This document shows positions 42,673-53,834 of a stretch of 64,000 nt of DNA, in pieces (the first letter of the stretch is position 1; each line of letters opens with the position of its first letter). The DNA comes from Aldrovandia affinis. Lineage: Eukaryota > Chordata > Actinopteri > Notacanthiformes > Halosauridae. The notes under the pieces are model-generated. The model was given only the letters and a program-made list of their open reading frames with translations, did no database searches and was not told the DNA's origin. The stretch lies in the NCBI GenBank assembly GCA_029706075.1, contig JAINUG010000218.1:749854-813853 (forward strand), in the 5' to 3' direction. The translations under genes were made by a program, and so were the position numbers.

Positions 42673-42813
42673 TTAGATTGAAAAAAAGGCTTTTGGGAGG
42701 ATACAGTGTTTGCAAATGTACACATATGGGATTGAATATATGCCATTTATATTTAATTTAAATTTAGATTGAATACAGGCTTTTGGGGAGAAACAGCATT
42801 TTCAAACATACAC
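42673..42813 (+). repeat. diverged tandem duplication, period 92 bp
   Basis: TAGATTGAA..AGGCTTTTGGG, then ACAGnnTTTnCAAAnnTACAC occurs at 42673-42722 and again at 42765-42813. Confidence 0.7.
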
Positions 42814-42814
42814 T

Positions 42815-45800
42815 TTTTTTACACATGACATGAGAAATGAGTATAATGCTGTAGGTCTGGCAACAGCAATAACAAAGGCAGGTCATTGTCCTCTTAAGAT
42901 AAAGACTGTATGCTGAGCACGGCAGTCAGGGGATCGTGTGTCTGTGGTGGTCTCTACGGCTCTGAGCAATTCACACCAACAAATATCATTTGTGTCCTCC
43001 AGCTTGCCCCAGTTCTCCACGTAATTACAACGTTCAGGCCTCAATTTGTTTGTGAATCTAATTCCCACACGCTGACTAATATTCACTGCCATTCCCTGCC
43101 TTCCAAATTAGTTAACCGCGTATGCCATCTTGTTTGGCGACAAGAAAGCCAGTCAAGGTTTTTGTTTACACAAATACATTTCGTAATGCGGACAATGTTC
43201 CCTTAATCTCCTCTGTTCCAAACCCAAATCCCGCAATATCTCAAAGTTCAAGACCATGAGAAAACGGTGACATAAGCCACTAATATGGCTTACAGAACAC
43301 CACATCATTAGTCAGACCCATAACAACAAATGTTAGACACTGTCAGACAAAAACTGTATGTGATTTTTCCCCAAATATTGAGAAAAAGGGAAATATTGTA
43401 AAATCAAGCGCCTGCATTTTATAACTTTATCAGAAACAAATCAAACTATCCAAATGCATCCTTATTTTCAACATTAATGACAACAGGGTTTCAAATTGTA
43501 GATGCTCACTTCCATATTTGTCTCAATTTAACTAATTTCAAGTCACCTACTATGTAAATGATCGTTTCAAATTATATTTTTATGCACTAACAATGCACTA
43601 TTGTAGACTTATTTATCCCTGCTTCATAGCTCTGGAAATAAATACGGTATCACCTCTCCCAATTCAAGAATTCATTTTTGCACAGCTTTTGACCAAACAA
43701 TGTAGACAGCACTTTGGTCCTTTAATCGCACATGCAATCTCAGTGTGGCAGAGAATAGAGAAAATATGTTGGCACTTGGCACTTTGATATCTTCCACAAT
43801 GTCTCCCTATGCTCTGGAGGAGGATAACCTTTCTTATATCCCCAATGGTCTGATACAGGTATTCACACTCTAGGTCACATAATGGAGGGTTACCATTGAG
43901 GTCCTTTCAAGAAACATAGTTTAACTGGTGCGTCTGTCTTTCTGTATTTACAACTTCACTCTGCTATGATCGCATGTGGTGTCACTCGGAAGGCTCAACC
44001 TTGTAATCATCCATGATCATCTTGTAATCATCATATGAAAAGGCTTCCTTAGCTTTCCAAGAACTGTAGTTCTGTTATCTATAAGCAACTACTCAAAGCC
44101 TCCGCATTACCTCTTGCCGTCACATTTTGGAATACAAATCGGAGTGATTTTAAATCACCTGTTAACTGGCAAAAAAGTCTGGCTTCTCGCAATCCATTTA
44201 TATTCCTATTTCTATTTTTTTAATCAATTTAATGCTTTAGGTCTTGTGCTGTCTAGGCTGGAGATTCCAATTGGCCTACTCAGAATGGCAATTGTTGGGT
44301 TGTGTGGGAGAAATGCTAAAAGGGGAAGGAAAATGAGAAAATAAAACGAAAAGAAAGAAGACAGAAGTGTATAGACTATGTGTTTATTTGTATGCGTTTG
44401 TGTGTATGTATTTGTGTGTAGGCTGTGTCAGAGTATATGGGCTAATGGAGACTGACCGTGGTCATCAACGTGTGATATTTATAGAGCCACAGTGTGAGGA
44501 AAGTGACCCTTCATGCAAAAATAATTGACATCATAGAAGCTGCCAGTCACTGGGTCATATCTGGCCATTGACTCGTGTGATATTGTGCTGATTTAGCATA
44601 TTTTCTAACCAGAGTCAGCAATTTTCATCTACTGTACATGTGACTGACCAAAGAAGTGTCAGATGTCACACAAGGTAAAAATAGAAGCATATTTACCAAT
44701 ATCATAGTGCCAACACCAAGTCACTTTCAATAAAAGTGGAAGGAACAAGCACTGAATCTGCAGCTCATTGACATTTGACATTTATTGACAGTCTTCTTTA
44801 GAGTTGCTAATGCAATTACATATGCCCCAATTAATGCTATTCCAATAATGAACACAGAAAAATCCATGTTTCATGTCACAATGTATGTATATTTCGCGCA
44901 GATTAACATAAACAACAAATGTCTGTTGCTTTTATTGTTTTATTTATTTATTTTTTATTTATTTAAATAAGTCTAGATTAAATGCAATGGCGTAAAGAAA
45001 AAAATGGATTTTAAATTATTTATAGTCCATTATGAATTGTTGTTTCATCTGTCAGTTCAAAGTAAATGCCTTTTAGCTTGAAGTTGGATTCAATAAACAT
45101 GTTGAGTCACCAATGGGAAAATCTCATTTTGATGCATGACAACAATATAATTCACAGTGTCTGCCACTGATTTTGATACATTAACATTCAACACAACAGA
45201 TTAAATGCAATTAAGTCTGCTCCCAGGGTAAAGCCTCTAAATATAATTAGTAGTTTCCTCCATGAAACGAGCTGACCATAAAACCTTTTTATAACATGGA
45301 ACTATTGGATCATGGAGCTTTTTATTGAAAACAAATTGTGTCTGATAAAGGAAAATGACTGGTCCACAGGCTCATTTACTACACCTATGGCATAAATAAA
45401 CACCTGCTCTATTTTAAATAGAGCGTATTCCTACATCTGGGGAATACTACTATACACACTATGACAAATGGTTTCCAGACATCAGTGGCATTTCCCTCTC
45501 CCCAGGCACATCGATCTCCAATATTTGGCTGATGGCACGTGACACAGAATCATGAGGGAAATGATTGAGCCAGTTAGTCTTTTCTATCTTTTCTCCTGGC
45601 TACTCTTCCAAAATCTTGATCATGATACTTTTCTGAAATGCATTTTCATATCCATATGGCTGTGAAAAAGATATGCACCAGCAATTTGGTAGGGCATGTG
45701 AATCTCTATCCATCTAACCCAGTTATCAGGCAGTACATATATTGAGTAGAAAATTGAGGAAGTGACAGAATATGAAAGTAAATGGTGTAAAGGTAAAAGG

Positions 45801-46265
45801 ACAAATACTATACCACATTAAAACGACCAATGATACAATCATGCACAATGATAAATGCTGGGAAACTGCTTTGTAAATCATCAGAACACAAGCCACTTTT
45901 TTTTTTGTTTTTTGTTTTTTGTTGATCCCTCAAAATGGAGGAGCTCATTTCAGATGGAAAAAAAGAAAAAAAAGTATCAATTCAGACGGCACTTAGTATT
46001 GATACAGCTATCAGGAGACATGCTCCTTAATGACTACTCACATATGTCACAGCCTGATAAAGAGGCTCCATTGTTGTATCCATGACTACATGCTGAGAGG
46101 GCATTCCTAGTGGATTGAGATATTAACAGTCTAATCAGTGTCTTCACTCACCAACAGGGCCTGCATGCGACACCAATAATCATCTTCATACACTCTGCTA
46201 CTAGACGTGAGAGACTCTACTGATAGCACAGTGCACAGTCCGTATTTGGGGTCATCTGGAATGTG
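42815..46265. other. non-coding stretch, no gene seen
   Basis: About 3.4 kb of AT-rich sequence with T-runs at 45897-45922. No transposon ends, SINE heads or conserved-looking coding exon recognised; it could be intron or intergenic. Confidence 0.35.
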
Positions 46266-46267
46266 AA

Positions 46268-46395
46268 ATATCTTACCACAGGAAAATATAATGACACATA
46301 TTGTTGTTTGGTCTCAATGATATCAGTGGGAAGATCTTACCACAGGCAAATATAGGAAACAGTATGGTTGTATAGTCTGAATGATATTAGTGGGA
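46268..46395 (+). repeat. diverged tandem duplication, period 64 bp
   Basis: The block ATCTTACCACAGGnAAATATA followed by GTTGTnT-GTCTnAATGATATnAGTGGGA occurs at 46270-46330 and 46334-46394. Confidence 0.8.
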
Positions 46396-46504
46396 CAATG
46401 TGTAGATGCTGGAAGAAAAGCTGCTCCGCTGATATTCGTAATGACAGTCATCAGTCAGTTCTTAAATTAATGGCCTAATTAACTGCTCCTGGCTAGGGTG
46501 CTAA

Positions 46505-46700
46505 CCAGAACAAACAGGATGGAAGCCCTTTCCTGGCTTCTCTACATTGGCTTCCAGTCTTTTTGTAATTGTAAAATAATTGCAATTGCTTCTAAAGCTG
46601 TATATGACCAGGCCCCAGAGTAAATCTCAGAGTTGTTATAGCTTTATATACCAACCAAAGTGACAAAGTGCCACTACAGCTTCCATGGGGCTCTGAAATG
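46505..46700 (+). pseudogene. L2/CR1-like LINE C-terminal remnant
   Basis: A short decayed piece of the region that follows the RT in L2-like LINEs. Across frames it reads LHWLPV, then ASKAVYDQAPE-ISELL-LYIP. The family layout is HWLPVxxRIxFKIxxLxFKALxGxAPxYI. Several stops and shifts lie between these pieces, and no RT motif survives upstream, so only about 60 residues are traceable. The following sequence to about 46960 may still be LINE-derived, but I see no motif in it. The evidence is one motif block, so confidence is moderate. Confidence 0.45.
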
Positions 46701-46964
46701 GAACATTTAAATCGCCACAATCTGACTCGTGGAGGCCAACCCTTCGGCCCGGCCTCACAGCCCCCTCCCCATGTGTCCAATACCCTGTTCTCTGGGAAAT
46801 GAGGAATTGCAGGGCAACAGCCATTTATCCTGTGTAGAAATTTTCCCAAAGTTTAAGACGCCACCGATTTAGAGCACAACAGGAAGTGATCTCTGAAAAT
46901 GCCATCCCGGCATTACCTTCAGCCTTACAAATGATTGATGAAGTTCCTTCTGGCAGCATAGGCT

Positions 46965-48250
46965 AAAAGTGTATTTTATGAATGCTATTATTCTTCATTC
47001 ATTTTATATTACATTTTACTTGCCTCCTTCTGATTTGCTGTTCATTTTGTGACCATAGTTTGAACCAACACGTTAATGCTGTGTACCAAGATGATTTTGT
47101 CTCTGGGAAATAATCCTCAGTAGGCTCTAAACCTTTCTATTTTTTCCTTTTTTTTTTTTACAAATCATCTTACAGCATGCTCTCTGTCCTCTTAAACAAA
47201 TTCATACCTTATTCCCAATCTCTCAATCCAAGGCAACATTTACTCAGCATAGGCTGGTCACAAACAAGGCATCATACACATGAAAAATGTATTTAATATC
47301 TCTTACTCAAAACAGATCAGTACTTAATGTGATAAGTAAGAGCAGTACTTAATGTGATAAGTAAAACAAATAAGTAAAAAGCTTTTCTGAGCACTTTAAA
47401 ATTTGGCTCAGCTTCAGAGGGTGTTCTGGTCAATAGTAACACTATGGACTCTATACCATACCTGGAAAAGCCGCATAATGTACCTGTACCTGTAATGTAA
47501 ATACATTTTTCATCATACAGTAAAACATTCTGAAAAAAACTTTCAATGTCTCAATCCCAGAGGAATTAAAATAAGAAAATAGTTCATAAGTCACTCTTTT
47601 TATTCCTTAGAGGACTCAAAGAATCAGAGAGTGAATACTGGGTCACATTCTACTGTGAGAGGAGAACAACGTGTAACACATGGATTAACATGGCACTCAG
47701 GCCGTTCACATGCATCCATGAGAAACACTCACAACATCGCAATGGAACCAAGAAGCATTCACCCATATGACTAATAAAAACAATTAAATAAACTTTAGTG
47801 AAATTGTGGCACTGGAAATAAAAAATTACACGACAAAAAGACGAGAAATATTTCAACAACTTTCACAGCAAAATAGAACTTTGATTTAAGAGACACACTG
47901 CTCATTTTCTAAAACAGGTCATCTTGCTCAATAATATTTAAAAACATGAATGTAAAAATGTTTCCAATTTTAGAGGCCAAATTCCCCATGAAAGTCCTGT
48001 GAAGAGACAGAGAACGCCAAGTCTATTGGACTTATTATCTTCACCTCTGGTACAAAAACAAGCCTGAGACCCGACACATCTGATCAGATCTAACAGAGGG
48101 AGAGGGAACCTGAGAGCATACTCAAATGTGTTGCAAGAATGAACTTCCTGTGTTTAATTTCCAGGCTATGACATAACAGTACCCTTTCCCTGGTGTGGGT
48201 GGAGTTGGTACAAAGACACAACACCAACTTTTGTCTTTGAAATAAGACAA
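46965..48250. other. non-coding stretch with one short tandem repeat
   Basis: Holds a 21-bp direct repeat AGTACTTAATGTGATAAGTAA at 47319-47339 and 47344-47364. Nothing else recognised. Confidence 0.4.
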
Positions 48251-48255
48251 TAAAC

Positions 48256-48341
48256 ATTGTATGTGTGAGTGTGTGTGTCTGTGTCTGTGTCTGTGTCTGT
48301 GTGTGTGTGTGTACATATATATATATATATACACACATACA
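48256..48341 (+). repeat. compound (TG)n-(TCTG)n-(TA)n microsatellite
   Basis: GT units, four TGTGTC units, more GT, then ATATAT and ACACAC. It directly adjoins the left end of a Tc1-type element. Confidence 0.95.
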
Positions 48342-48920
48342 CAGTGGGTATAAAAAGTATTCACCCCCTTTGGCATTTTTCACAATTTATTTTCTTACTT
48401 CATGGAATCAAAATAGATTTATAGGCCTCTTGATGACCCAAATAGGTGCCCTTCTCGCACGGATGGACGGTCTGTTGTAGGCAAATGTATAGTTGTGCCT
48501 TATTCTCTCAATTTCTTTATGATGGACTTAACAGTGCTCCGGGGGGATATTCAGTCTTTGAAATCTTATATCCTTCCACTGATTGATGCTTTTGAAGAAC
48601 CTTTTCTCAGATTTCTTTGATCTTCATGATAAAGCTCTTGTTTGGGAATGCACTAACCAATTGTAGGACCTCTCACAGACAGGTGTAATTAATTTGAAAT
48701 AATTTGAATCACCTTAATTGTACACAGATGAACTCCAATCAAATAACTGTGACCTCTGAAGACAATAGATTGCACCAGAGTTTATTAGGTGTGTCTTAGC
48801 AAAAGGGGTGAATACTTATGGCATCAATTAGTCAGTTTTTTATTTGTAATTAATTAATTAAGAAAAGAGTATTTATTTATTTATTTGACATTATAGAGTA
48901 TTTTGTTTGATCAGTGGCAA
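48341..48920 (+). mobile_element. Tc1-type element remnant without transposase
   Basis: The left end ACAGTGGGTATAAAAAGTAT then TCACCCCCTTTGGC has an inward subterminal partner, AAAGGGGTGAATACTTATGG, at about 48803-48822, the double inverted/direct repeat pattern of some Tc1 groups. The outer right end is missing after about 48920. No transposase motifs lie between, so most of the gene was deleted. Confidence 0.7.
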
Positions 48921-48924
48921 ATCC

Positions 48925-49396
48925 CCTTACTTTTCCTAAGCTTGAATAGAATGAGCGTCTTAAGTCTTTCCTTGTAACCTTTCATACCATGTACCAATTT
49001 AGTTGCCCTTCTTGGTACTTTTTCAAGAGCTTCTTTATGTAGTGTGGTGCCCAGAACTGCACACAGTACTCTATATTGATGTTATACAATGACTTTGTTA
49101 GACCTCACTTAACACCATAACTGTCACCAGCCCACCGCCGGGCTGTTTATATCACGTAACACGTTCGACTTTAAATATCACGGTTAAATGTAGCAAAAAT
49201 ATGGACATGTGTTATATGCACAGATCGGGTGGAATCTCGTCTTTTCAACAATGCATGCCAATTCACATCAAAGTCACAAAAGAATTCAAGGCAAGGCAAG
49301 GTACTCCATAAGAATAGCTGCTCCTTACCTTTGGTGAAGTCTATAAGTCCCAAAATATGATAGATAGTTAATTATGTGGGCATCCTGATCACCATA
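48925..49396. other. non-coding stretch, no gene seen
   Basis: Contains GCAAGGCAAGG (about 49289) and otherwise nothing recognised. Confidence 0.35.
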
Positions 49397-49402
49397 AGGG
49401 TC

Positions 49403-50523
49403 TGTGGAGGACGTCGGTCTCGGCCACATGGGAGTGGCATGGTTGCCTGTCTTGTTTCATGTGGTAGAGGCCTTTGGAGCAGTGAGACTTTCCGGGGGCA
49501 GGTTTGGCACTCTCACATGGTGTGAGAGTGAACTGTCGCCCGGAAGGGAGCTCCAAAGGCCTTAATTGGTATAATTATTATTTAATGATTTAATTGGTGT
49601 CAATCAGTCAATTGATATAAAAGTAAATTGGCTGATTGGGTGTCTAGGTGAGAATGTGAGTTGAGTGATTGTGATTGGGTGATTGCCTCACAAGTCCCAC
49701 CTGAGCCAGGCAGAAATTAAGCCTATTTAAGAGCAGGTGGGGCGAGTGGGGAGTTAGTCAGTCTTGTCTTGATGTGTGTGTGAGTGCGTGTGCACGTTTG
49801 ATGTGGAATGTTTGATGTTTGTGGAGTTTTGTGTAGTTTTGTGTGCGTTTGTCGAAGGTGACTGAATAGAGTGCTTCCTGTGTGAGTGGGGAAGAGGAGA
49901 GAGGGTGCACTGAGTGTCCGCCTCTCTTCCTCAGTGTGATTATGGAGGAGCGAGAGGGTGCCCTGGAAGAGGGTCTGCCCCTCGCCCTCGGTTTTAGTAA
50001 AAGAGAGCTCGCACTCGACAGTGGTGAGTGTTTCTGAGCAACAGCCCAAGAACTCACTGAAAGTGGAGTGTCTTGGGGCTGGTTGCCAGAACTCTCACTG
50101 TGGGGAGTGGCAAGTGTCTCTGGATGAATGGGAAAGAGAACTTGAACTGAAAAGTTTGTGTCTCAGTATGAATGGGTGGGAAGCACTTGAAAGGTCACTG
50201 GATATGTGTGTGCCTGAGGAGGTTCCAGGGGAACTCCGGAGGAAGAGGCGCGGTGTCCCGTAAGTTTGGTTATTTTAACTTGTTATTTTAGTTTGTTGTT
50301 TTTACCCGAAAGCTTCGCGGCGAGTAAGGTGGAGATTTTGTGTCTGTGTTTGTGTTGGTCTTTGTTATATGTTAACCTGCTACTCCCACTGTCTCTCTCC
50401 CATGTCTGGGGGGAGAGACAGAAAAAACTAATAAATAAAATCCGGTCCGTAGACCGACAAACTCCACTCCGTGTCTCCTGGCTGTTCTGTTCCCATTCAG
50501 GGTTTGTCACGTGGCGTGTGACA
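49403..50523 (+). mobile_element. solo LTR, 1121 bp
   Basis: Begins TGTGGAGGAC and ends GCGTGTGACA (TGT...ACA). The 5-bp GGGTC is duplicated at 49398-49402 and 50524-50528, as expected for LTR-retroelement integration. A TATA-like TATTTAAGAG lies at about 49726-49735, and AATAAATAAAAT poly(A) signals at about 50430-50441, so U3-R-U5 order is plausible. No internal gag-pol sequence lies next to it, so it is a recombined solo LTR. Family (Ty3-like versus other) cannot be told without the internal part. Frames inside it, including 49958-50263, are not recognised proteins. Confidence 0.8.
49508..49530. repeat. perfect 10-bp-arm hairpin in the LTR
   Basis: CACTCTCACA and its exact reverse complement TGTGAGAGTG flank a TGG loop in the U3-like part. 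It could be a protein-binding palindrome or chance. Confidence 0.6.
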
Positions 50524-50529
50524 GGGTCT

Positions 50530-50720
50530 AACAAACAAAAGTAGTGATGTCGTTTTGTCACAAGAGTAAGCCAAATCGAGAGTTCCATTTTTTCCGCTAA
50601 CAGCAGAGATGTAATTCTCCTGGATCTACGAGATATGTGATTGTGTTTCACATAGGAAAGTTTCACATTCAGACAAAGCCAGAAGGGCAATTTTGACTTG
50701 GCTAAACAAATTTGTTATAT
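50530..50720. other. spacer between LTR and Rex3
   Basis: Nothing recognised. Confidence 0.4.
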
Positions 50721-50723
50721 TAT

Positions 50724-51122
50724 TTATCCATCCATCCATCCATCTTCTACCGCTTATCCGGGTCGGGTCGCGGGGGCAGCAGCCTAAGCAGGGAGACCCA
50801 GACTTCCCTCTCCCCGGCCACCTTGTCCAGCTCTTCCGGGGGAATCCCGAGGCGTTCCCAGGCCAGCTGAGAGACATAGTCTCTCCAGCGTGTCCTGGGT
50901 CTTCCCCGGGGCCTCCTCCCGGTGGGACGTGCCCGGAACACCTCACCAGGGAGGCGTCCAGGAGGCATCCTAACCAGGTGCCCGAGCCACCTCATCTGGC
51001 TCCTCTTGACACGGAGGAGCAGCGGCTCTACTCTGAGCCCCTCCCGGATGACCGAGCTCCTCACCCTATCTCTAAGGGAGAGCCCAGACACCCTGCGGAG
51101 GAAACTCATTTCGGCCGCTTGT
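50724..51122 (-). mobile_element. Rex3/RTE LINE 3' end, 5' truncated
   Basis: Minus strand coding ends close to a short GATG-repeat tail (CATC units at about 50727-50744 on the plus strand), the known 3' signature of the fish RTE-clade LINE Rex3. The 5' break is at about 51122 in the C-terminal part of ORF2. Confidence 0.82.
50747..51109 (-). pseudogene. Rex3-like ORF2 C-terminus
   Basis: The last 120 residues of the RTE-type polyprotein, beyond the RT domain. Recognisable are MSFLRRVSGLSLRDRVRSS, KRSQMRWLGHLVRMPPGRLP and GRRPRGRPRTRWRDYVSQLA, a basic Gly-Arg-Pro segment typical of the end of RTE/Rex-type ORF2. It ends with WERLGIPPEELDKVAGE and LLRLLPPRPDPDKR just before the GATG tail. The frame is open, but it is only a fragment, without endonuclease or YxDD. 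The overlapping plus-strand frame of similar length is an antisense artefact of high GC. The good preservation suggests a moderately recent insertion. Confidence 0.82.
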
Positions 51123-51129
51123 ATATTTT

Positions 51130-51788
51130 GCTAATGTTCATAGCTGTTGCTTTTTTGTTGTTGTTGTTGCTAATGGTAAATGCCTGTTGGTTACTTTTTT
51201 ACCATTGGAAAAAAATGTGTATCTTGTTGCTAACCAACTCTTTGGCTTGACTTTAGTGTGTGTGTTTCATAGGCAACACCATGTTGTAGTGTGATTCTCA
51301 ATGTCACATAAGTCAATTGTGCCACATGGAGACATTATGAGACACTTTGAGCTGTCACATTAGTATCTCTTTTGCAAACAAAATAACAATCCATAATGGT
51401 TTGGGCGATAGAAAGATCAAATAGATAGTCAAAATGTTTTAGTATGTTTCCCAGTGTCACAGAAGTGACTAGAAATCATTGGGCCGAAATCGGATCAAGT
51501 CCATGTGTCATTTTTCCATCGCACAACAGAACTGTGACAATAGAAGGAAATAGATAGGAGGAGTTATCTGAAGTAACAAAAAAGAATGTGACTGATGGGG
51601 TGACATTAGTAACACTGATAAGGTAAACATTCCAGTTAAAATTCACAAAAGCAGAACACTGCTTTCCTCATAACATTAGCTACAATTTTCTTACCTCTAC
51701 CAAGGCATTTGGGAGTCATGTCAGGGGCAGCAAACGCAGGAGGTACCATACAGTGACTTCATTCACACTAGGCTATATAATCTTTCAT
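51130..51788. other. non-coding stretch, no gene seen
   Basis: A TTG-repeat-like run at 51142-51170; nothing else recognised. Confidence 0.35.
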
Positions 51789-51791
51789 ATA

Positions 51792-52695
51792 CAGTGCATC
51801 CGGAAAGTATTCACATCGCTTCACTTTTTCCACATTTTGTTATGTTACAGCCTTATTTCAAAATGGATTAAATTCTTTTTTTTCTCTCCGAATTCTACAC
51901 ACAATACCCCATAATGACAAAGTGAAAAAAGTTTTTAGAATTTTTTGCAAATGTATTAAAAATAAAAAAATAAAATATCACATGTACATAAGTATTCACG
52001 CCGTTTGCTGTGACACTCAAAATTGAGCTCAGGTGCATCCTGTTTCCACTGATCATCCTTGAGATGTGTCTAGAACTTAATTGGAGTCCAGCTGTGGTAA
52101 ATTCAATTGATTGGACATGATTTGGAAAGGCACACACCTGTCTATATAAGGTCCCACGATTGACAGTGCATGTCAGAGTAAAAACCAAGCTATGAAGTCC
52201 TAGGAACTCTCCATAGACCTCCGAGATAGAATTGTGTTGAGGCATAGATCTGGGGAAGGGTATAAAAACATTGCTAAAGCATTGAAAGCACCCAGGAGAA
52301 CAGTGGGCTCCATCATTGTGAAATGGAATAAGTTTGGAACCACCACAACTCTTCTTAGAGCTGGCCGTCTGGCCAAACTCAGTAACCGGGCAAGAAGGGC
52401 CATGGTCAGGGAGGTGACCAAGAACCCAATGGCCACTCTAAGAGAGCTTCAGAGTTCCTCTGCAGCGATGGGAGAACCTGGTAGAAGGACAAACATCTCT
52501 GCAGCACTCCATCAATCAGACCTTTATGGTAGCACTTGGCATTCAGGCCAAAAAGTTCAATTTGTGTCTCATCAGACCGGATAATCTTTTTCCTGATGCT
52601 CTTAGAGTCCTTTAAGTACCATTTGCAAACTCCAAGTGGGCTGTCATATGCCTTTCACTCAGAAGTAGCTTCCGTCTAGCCACTACCATAAAGGT
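51792..52695 (+). mobile_element. Tc1-type transposon, right part lost, internal inversion
   Basis: The left TIR region CAGTGCATCCGGAAAGTATT follows TA (51790-51791). The subterminal match TACATAAGTATTCACGCCGT lies at 51986-52005. The transposase 5' half is followed by a 150-bp segment in the opposite orientation bounded by 13-bp inverted repeats (52520-52532, 52683-52695). No right TIR found. Confidence 0.88.
52192..52695 (+). pseudogene. Tc1-type transposase 5' half with inverted segment
   Basis: Transposase N-terminal half of the Tc1 group. ATG 52192 is followed at once by an in-frame TAG (52201-52203, codon 4). Then ELSIDLRDRIVLRHRSGEGY, a helix-turn-helix (KNIAKALKAPRRTVGSIIVK) and a second helical block (RARRAMVREVTKNPMATLRE) lead to ISAALHQSDLYG at about 52528. 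Directly after this, the segment 52533-52682 encodes its family match on the minus strand instead: LLLSERHMTAHLEFAKWYLK, and IIRSDETQIELFGLNAK with the first catalytic Asp (SDE). The pieces are contiguous in normal Tc1 proteins, so this part has been flipped in place. The second Asp and the Glu are missing. The copy is inactive. Confidence 0.88.
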
Positions 52696-52699
52696 AAAG

Positions 52700-53205
52700 C
52701 TCCACCTTGGCTCCCTGTTCTGCTCACTAGTGCATAAACAGAGCAGTAAATAAATTCAGCACGGATACTTAGATTCAGTACGGTTCTCTTGGCAGTGGAA
52801 AAAGTGACAAAACGTGGGATCACGGATTGGTTACCTTGCCGTACTGTACAGTACTATGCGGTGGAAAAGTGCCGTTGGAGACCACCGGTGACACCACTCA
52901 CTAAAAGGTCTCTAGTTTATGAGTCCCTTAGTCTAGTAGTCTGTTGTTTTGCACAGACTTACTTGACATATTGGACAAGGCAAGCACATTGTTGTATGTT
53001 TGCTCTTCGGTCCTATAGGCTGTGTTGTGACTACATGCACCACACCCCTATAAACTACAATGTGTTTCCTTTCATATGATACTAAATGTAGGCATTTGGC
53101 CATAGCAGTTCTTAAGCTATGAACTTATACCTCCCAGTCACTAGTTTAAATATTCCTCCACTAACCTAAGCATACGCTGCTTGTCCACGTGTTCCAAGTC
53201 TTCAG
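52700..53205. other. non-coding stretch, no gene seen
   Basis: No recognised element. The frame 52789-53079 has no domain. Confidence 0.35.
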
Positions 53206-53206
53206 C

Positions 53207-53320
53207 TTAGGCAGCAGGCAGGCAACATACCATTCGAGACTTGTTTTCCCGCAAACAGACCATACTGTCTGCATCTCTAATAATTGAGTCCCCCACTATG
53301 ATTAACTCCATTTTCTTGTA
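53207..53320 (-). pseudogene. SGNH/GDSL-hydrolase-like fragment, probable LINE ORF1 esterase
   Basis: Minus strand reads MELIIVGDSIIRDADSMVC, then ENKSRMVCCLPAA and a stop. IVGDSIIR with the GDS catalytic-Ser block, followed by a CCLPGA-like block, is the opening of SGNH-type esterase domains found in ORF1 of some CR1/L2-group LINEs and in related fish retro-sequences. Only about 35 residues are preserved; the remaining blocks with Asn and His are absent. It may be a LINE ORF1 fragment or a piece of an unrelated retro-sequence. I saw no LINE tail next to it. Confidence 0.45.
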
Positions 53321-53409
53321 ATACACATATATATGATATATAAGCAGATATACATAAATCCTTTTCACGTCTAAAATACACAAATACACAAGCTGCATAA
53401 ACAAGGATC

Positions 53410-53740
53410 AACGTGACTTCAGCGCTGCAACTAGCTAGCCAGATGTTTTGTAGACATGCTATGTGTTTTATATAAAATTAGCCGTGCATTCTCAGGAATA
53501 ATAAATAAATGCTTAAAACGAATTACTTAAGTCTCTCAAAATAGCTTTCCAGTAGGCAACAGAATTGTACACTTAGCTCAAAGAGGACACTGTGGTTAAG
53601 TGGTACTAAACAGTGTAATTTCAGCTTCAAAAGCAATAGGCTTCTGGTTTTGTGAAAGGGGTTAGGCTGCAAGCTGGGTGGAGCTCCAGACTTCACTTAT
53701 CCAATGTGATTCTGCAGAGCCCTTGTTCTCAAAGGCACAG
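53410..53740. other. non-coding stretch, no gene seen
   Basis: Nothing recognised. Confidence 0.35.
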
Positions 53741-53744
53741 ATCA

Positions 53745-53830
53745 GGCCCCGTATTCATGAGTAGGAGTGCTGACCTAGGATCAGGTTTGTGTTTTAGCTC
53801 ATCATTGATAAAGGTAGGACATGGACAGGC
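53745..53830 (+). mobile_element. left half of the hairpin MITE family
   Basis: GGCCCCGTATTCATGAGTAG then GAGTGCTGACCTAGGATCAG parallels the arm at 41259-41283. No complementary right arm follows, so the copy is truncated. The Harbinger-like GGCCC-TATTCA terminus is kept here. Confidence 0.6.
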
Positions 53831-53834
53831 ACTT

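Noticed and set aside
49958-50263. 101-residue frame in the solo LTR
   Set aside because: No family resemblance; sits in the LTR between promoter and poly(A) signals.
50693-51250. 185-residue plus-strand frame with Pro-rich sequence
   Set aside because: Antisense to the Rex3 ORF2 end; GC-rich antisense frames are expected.
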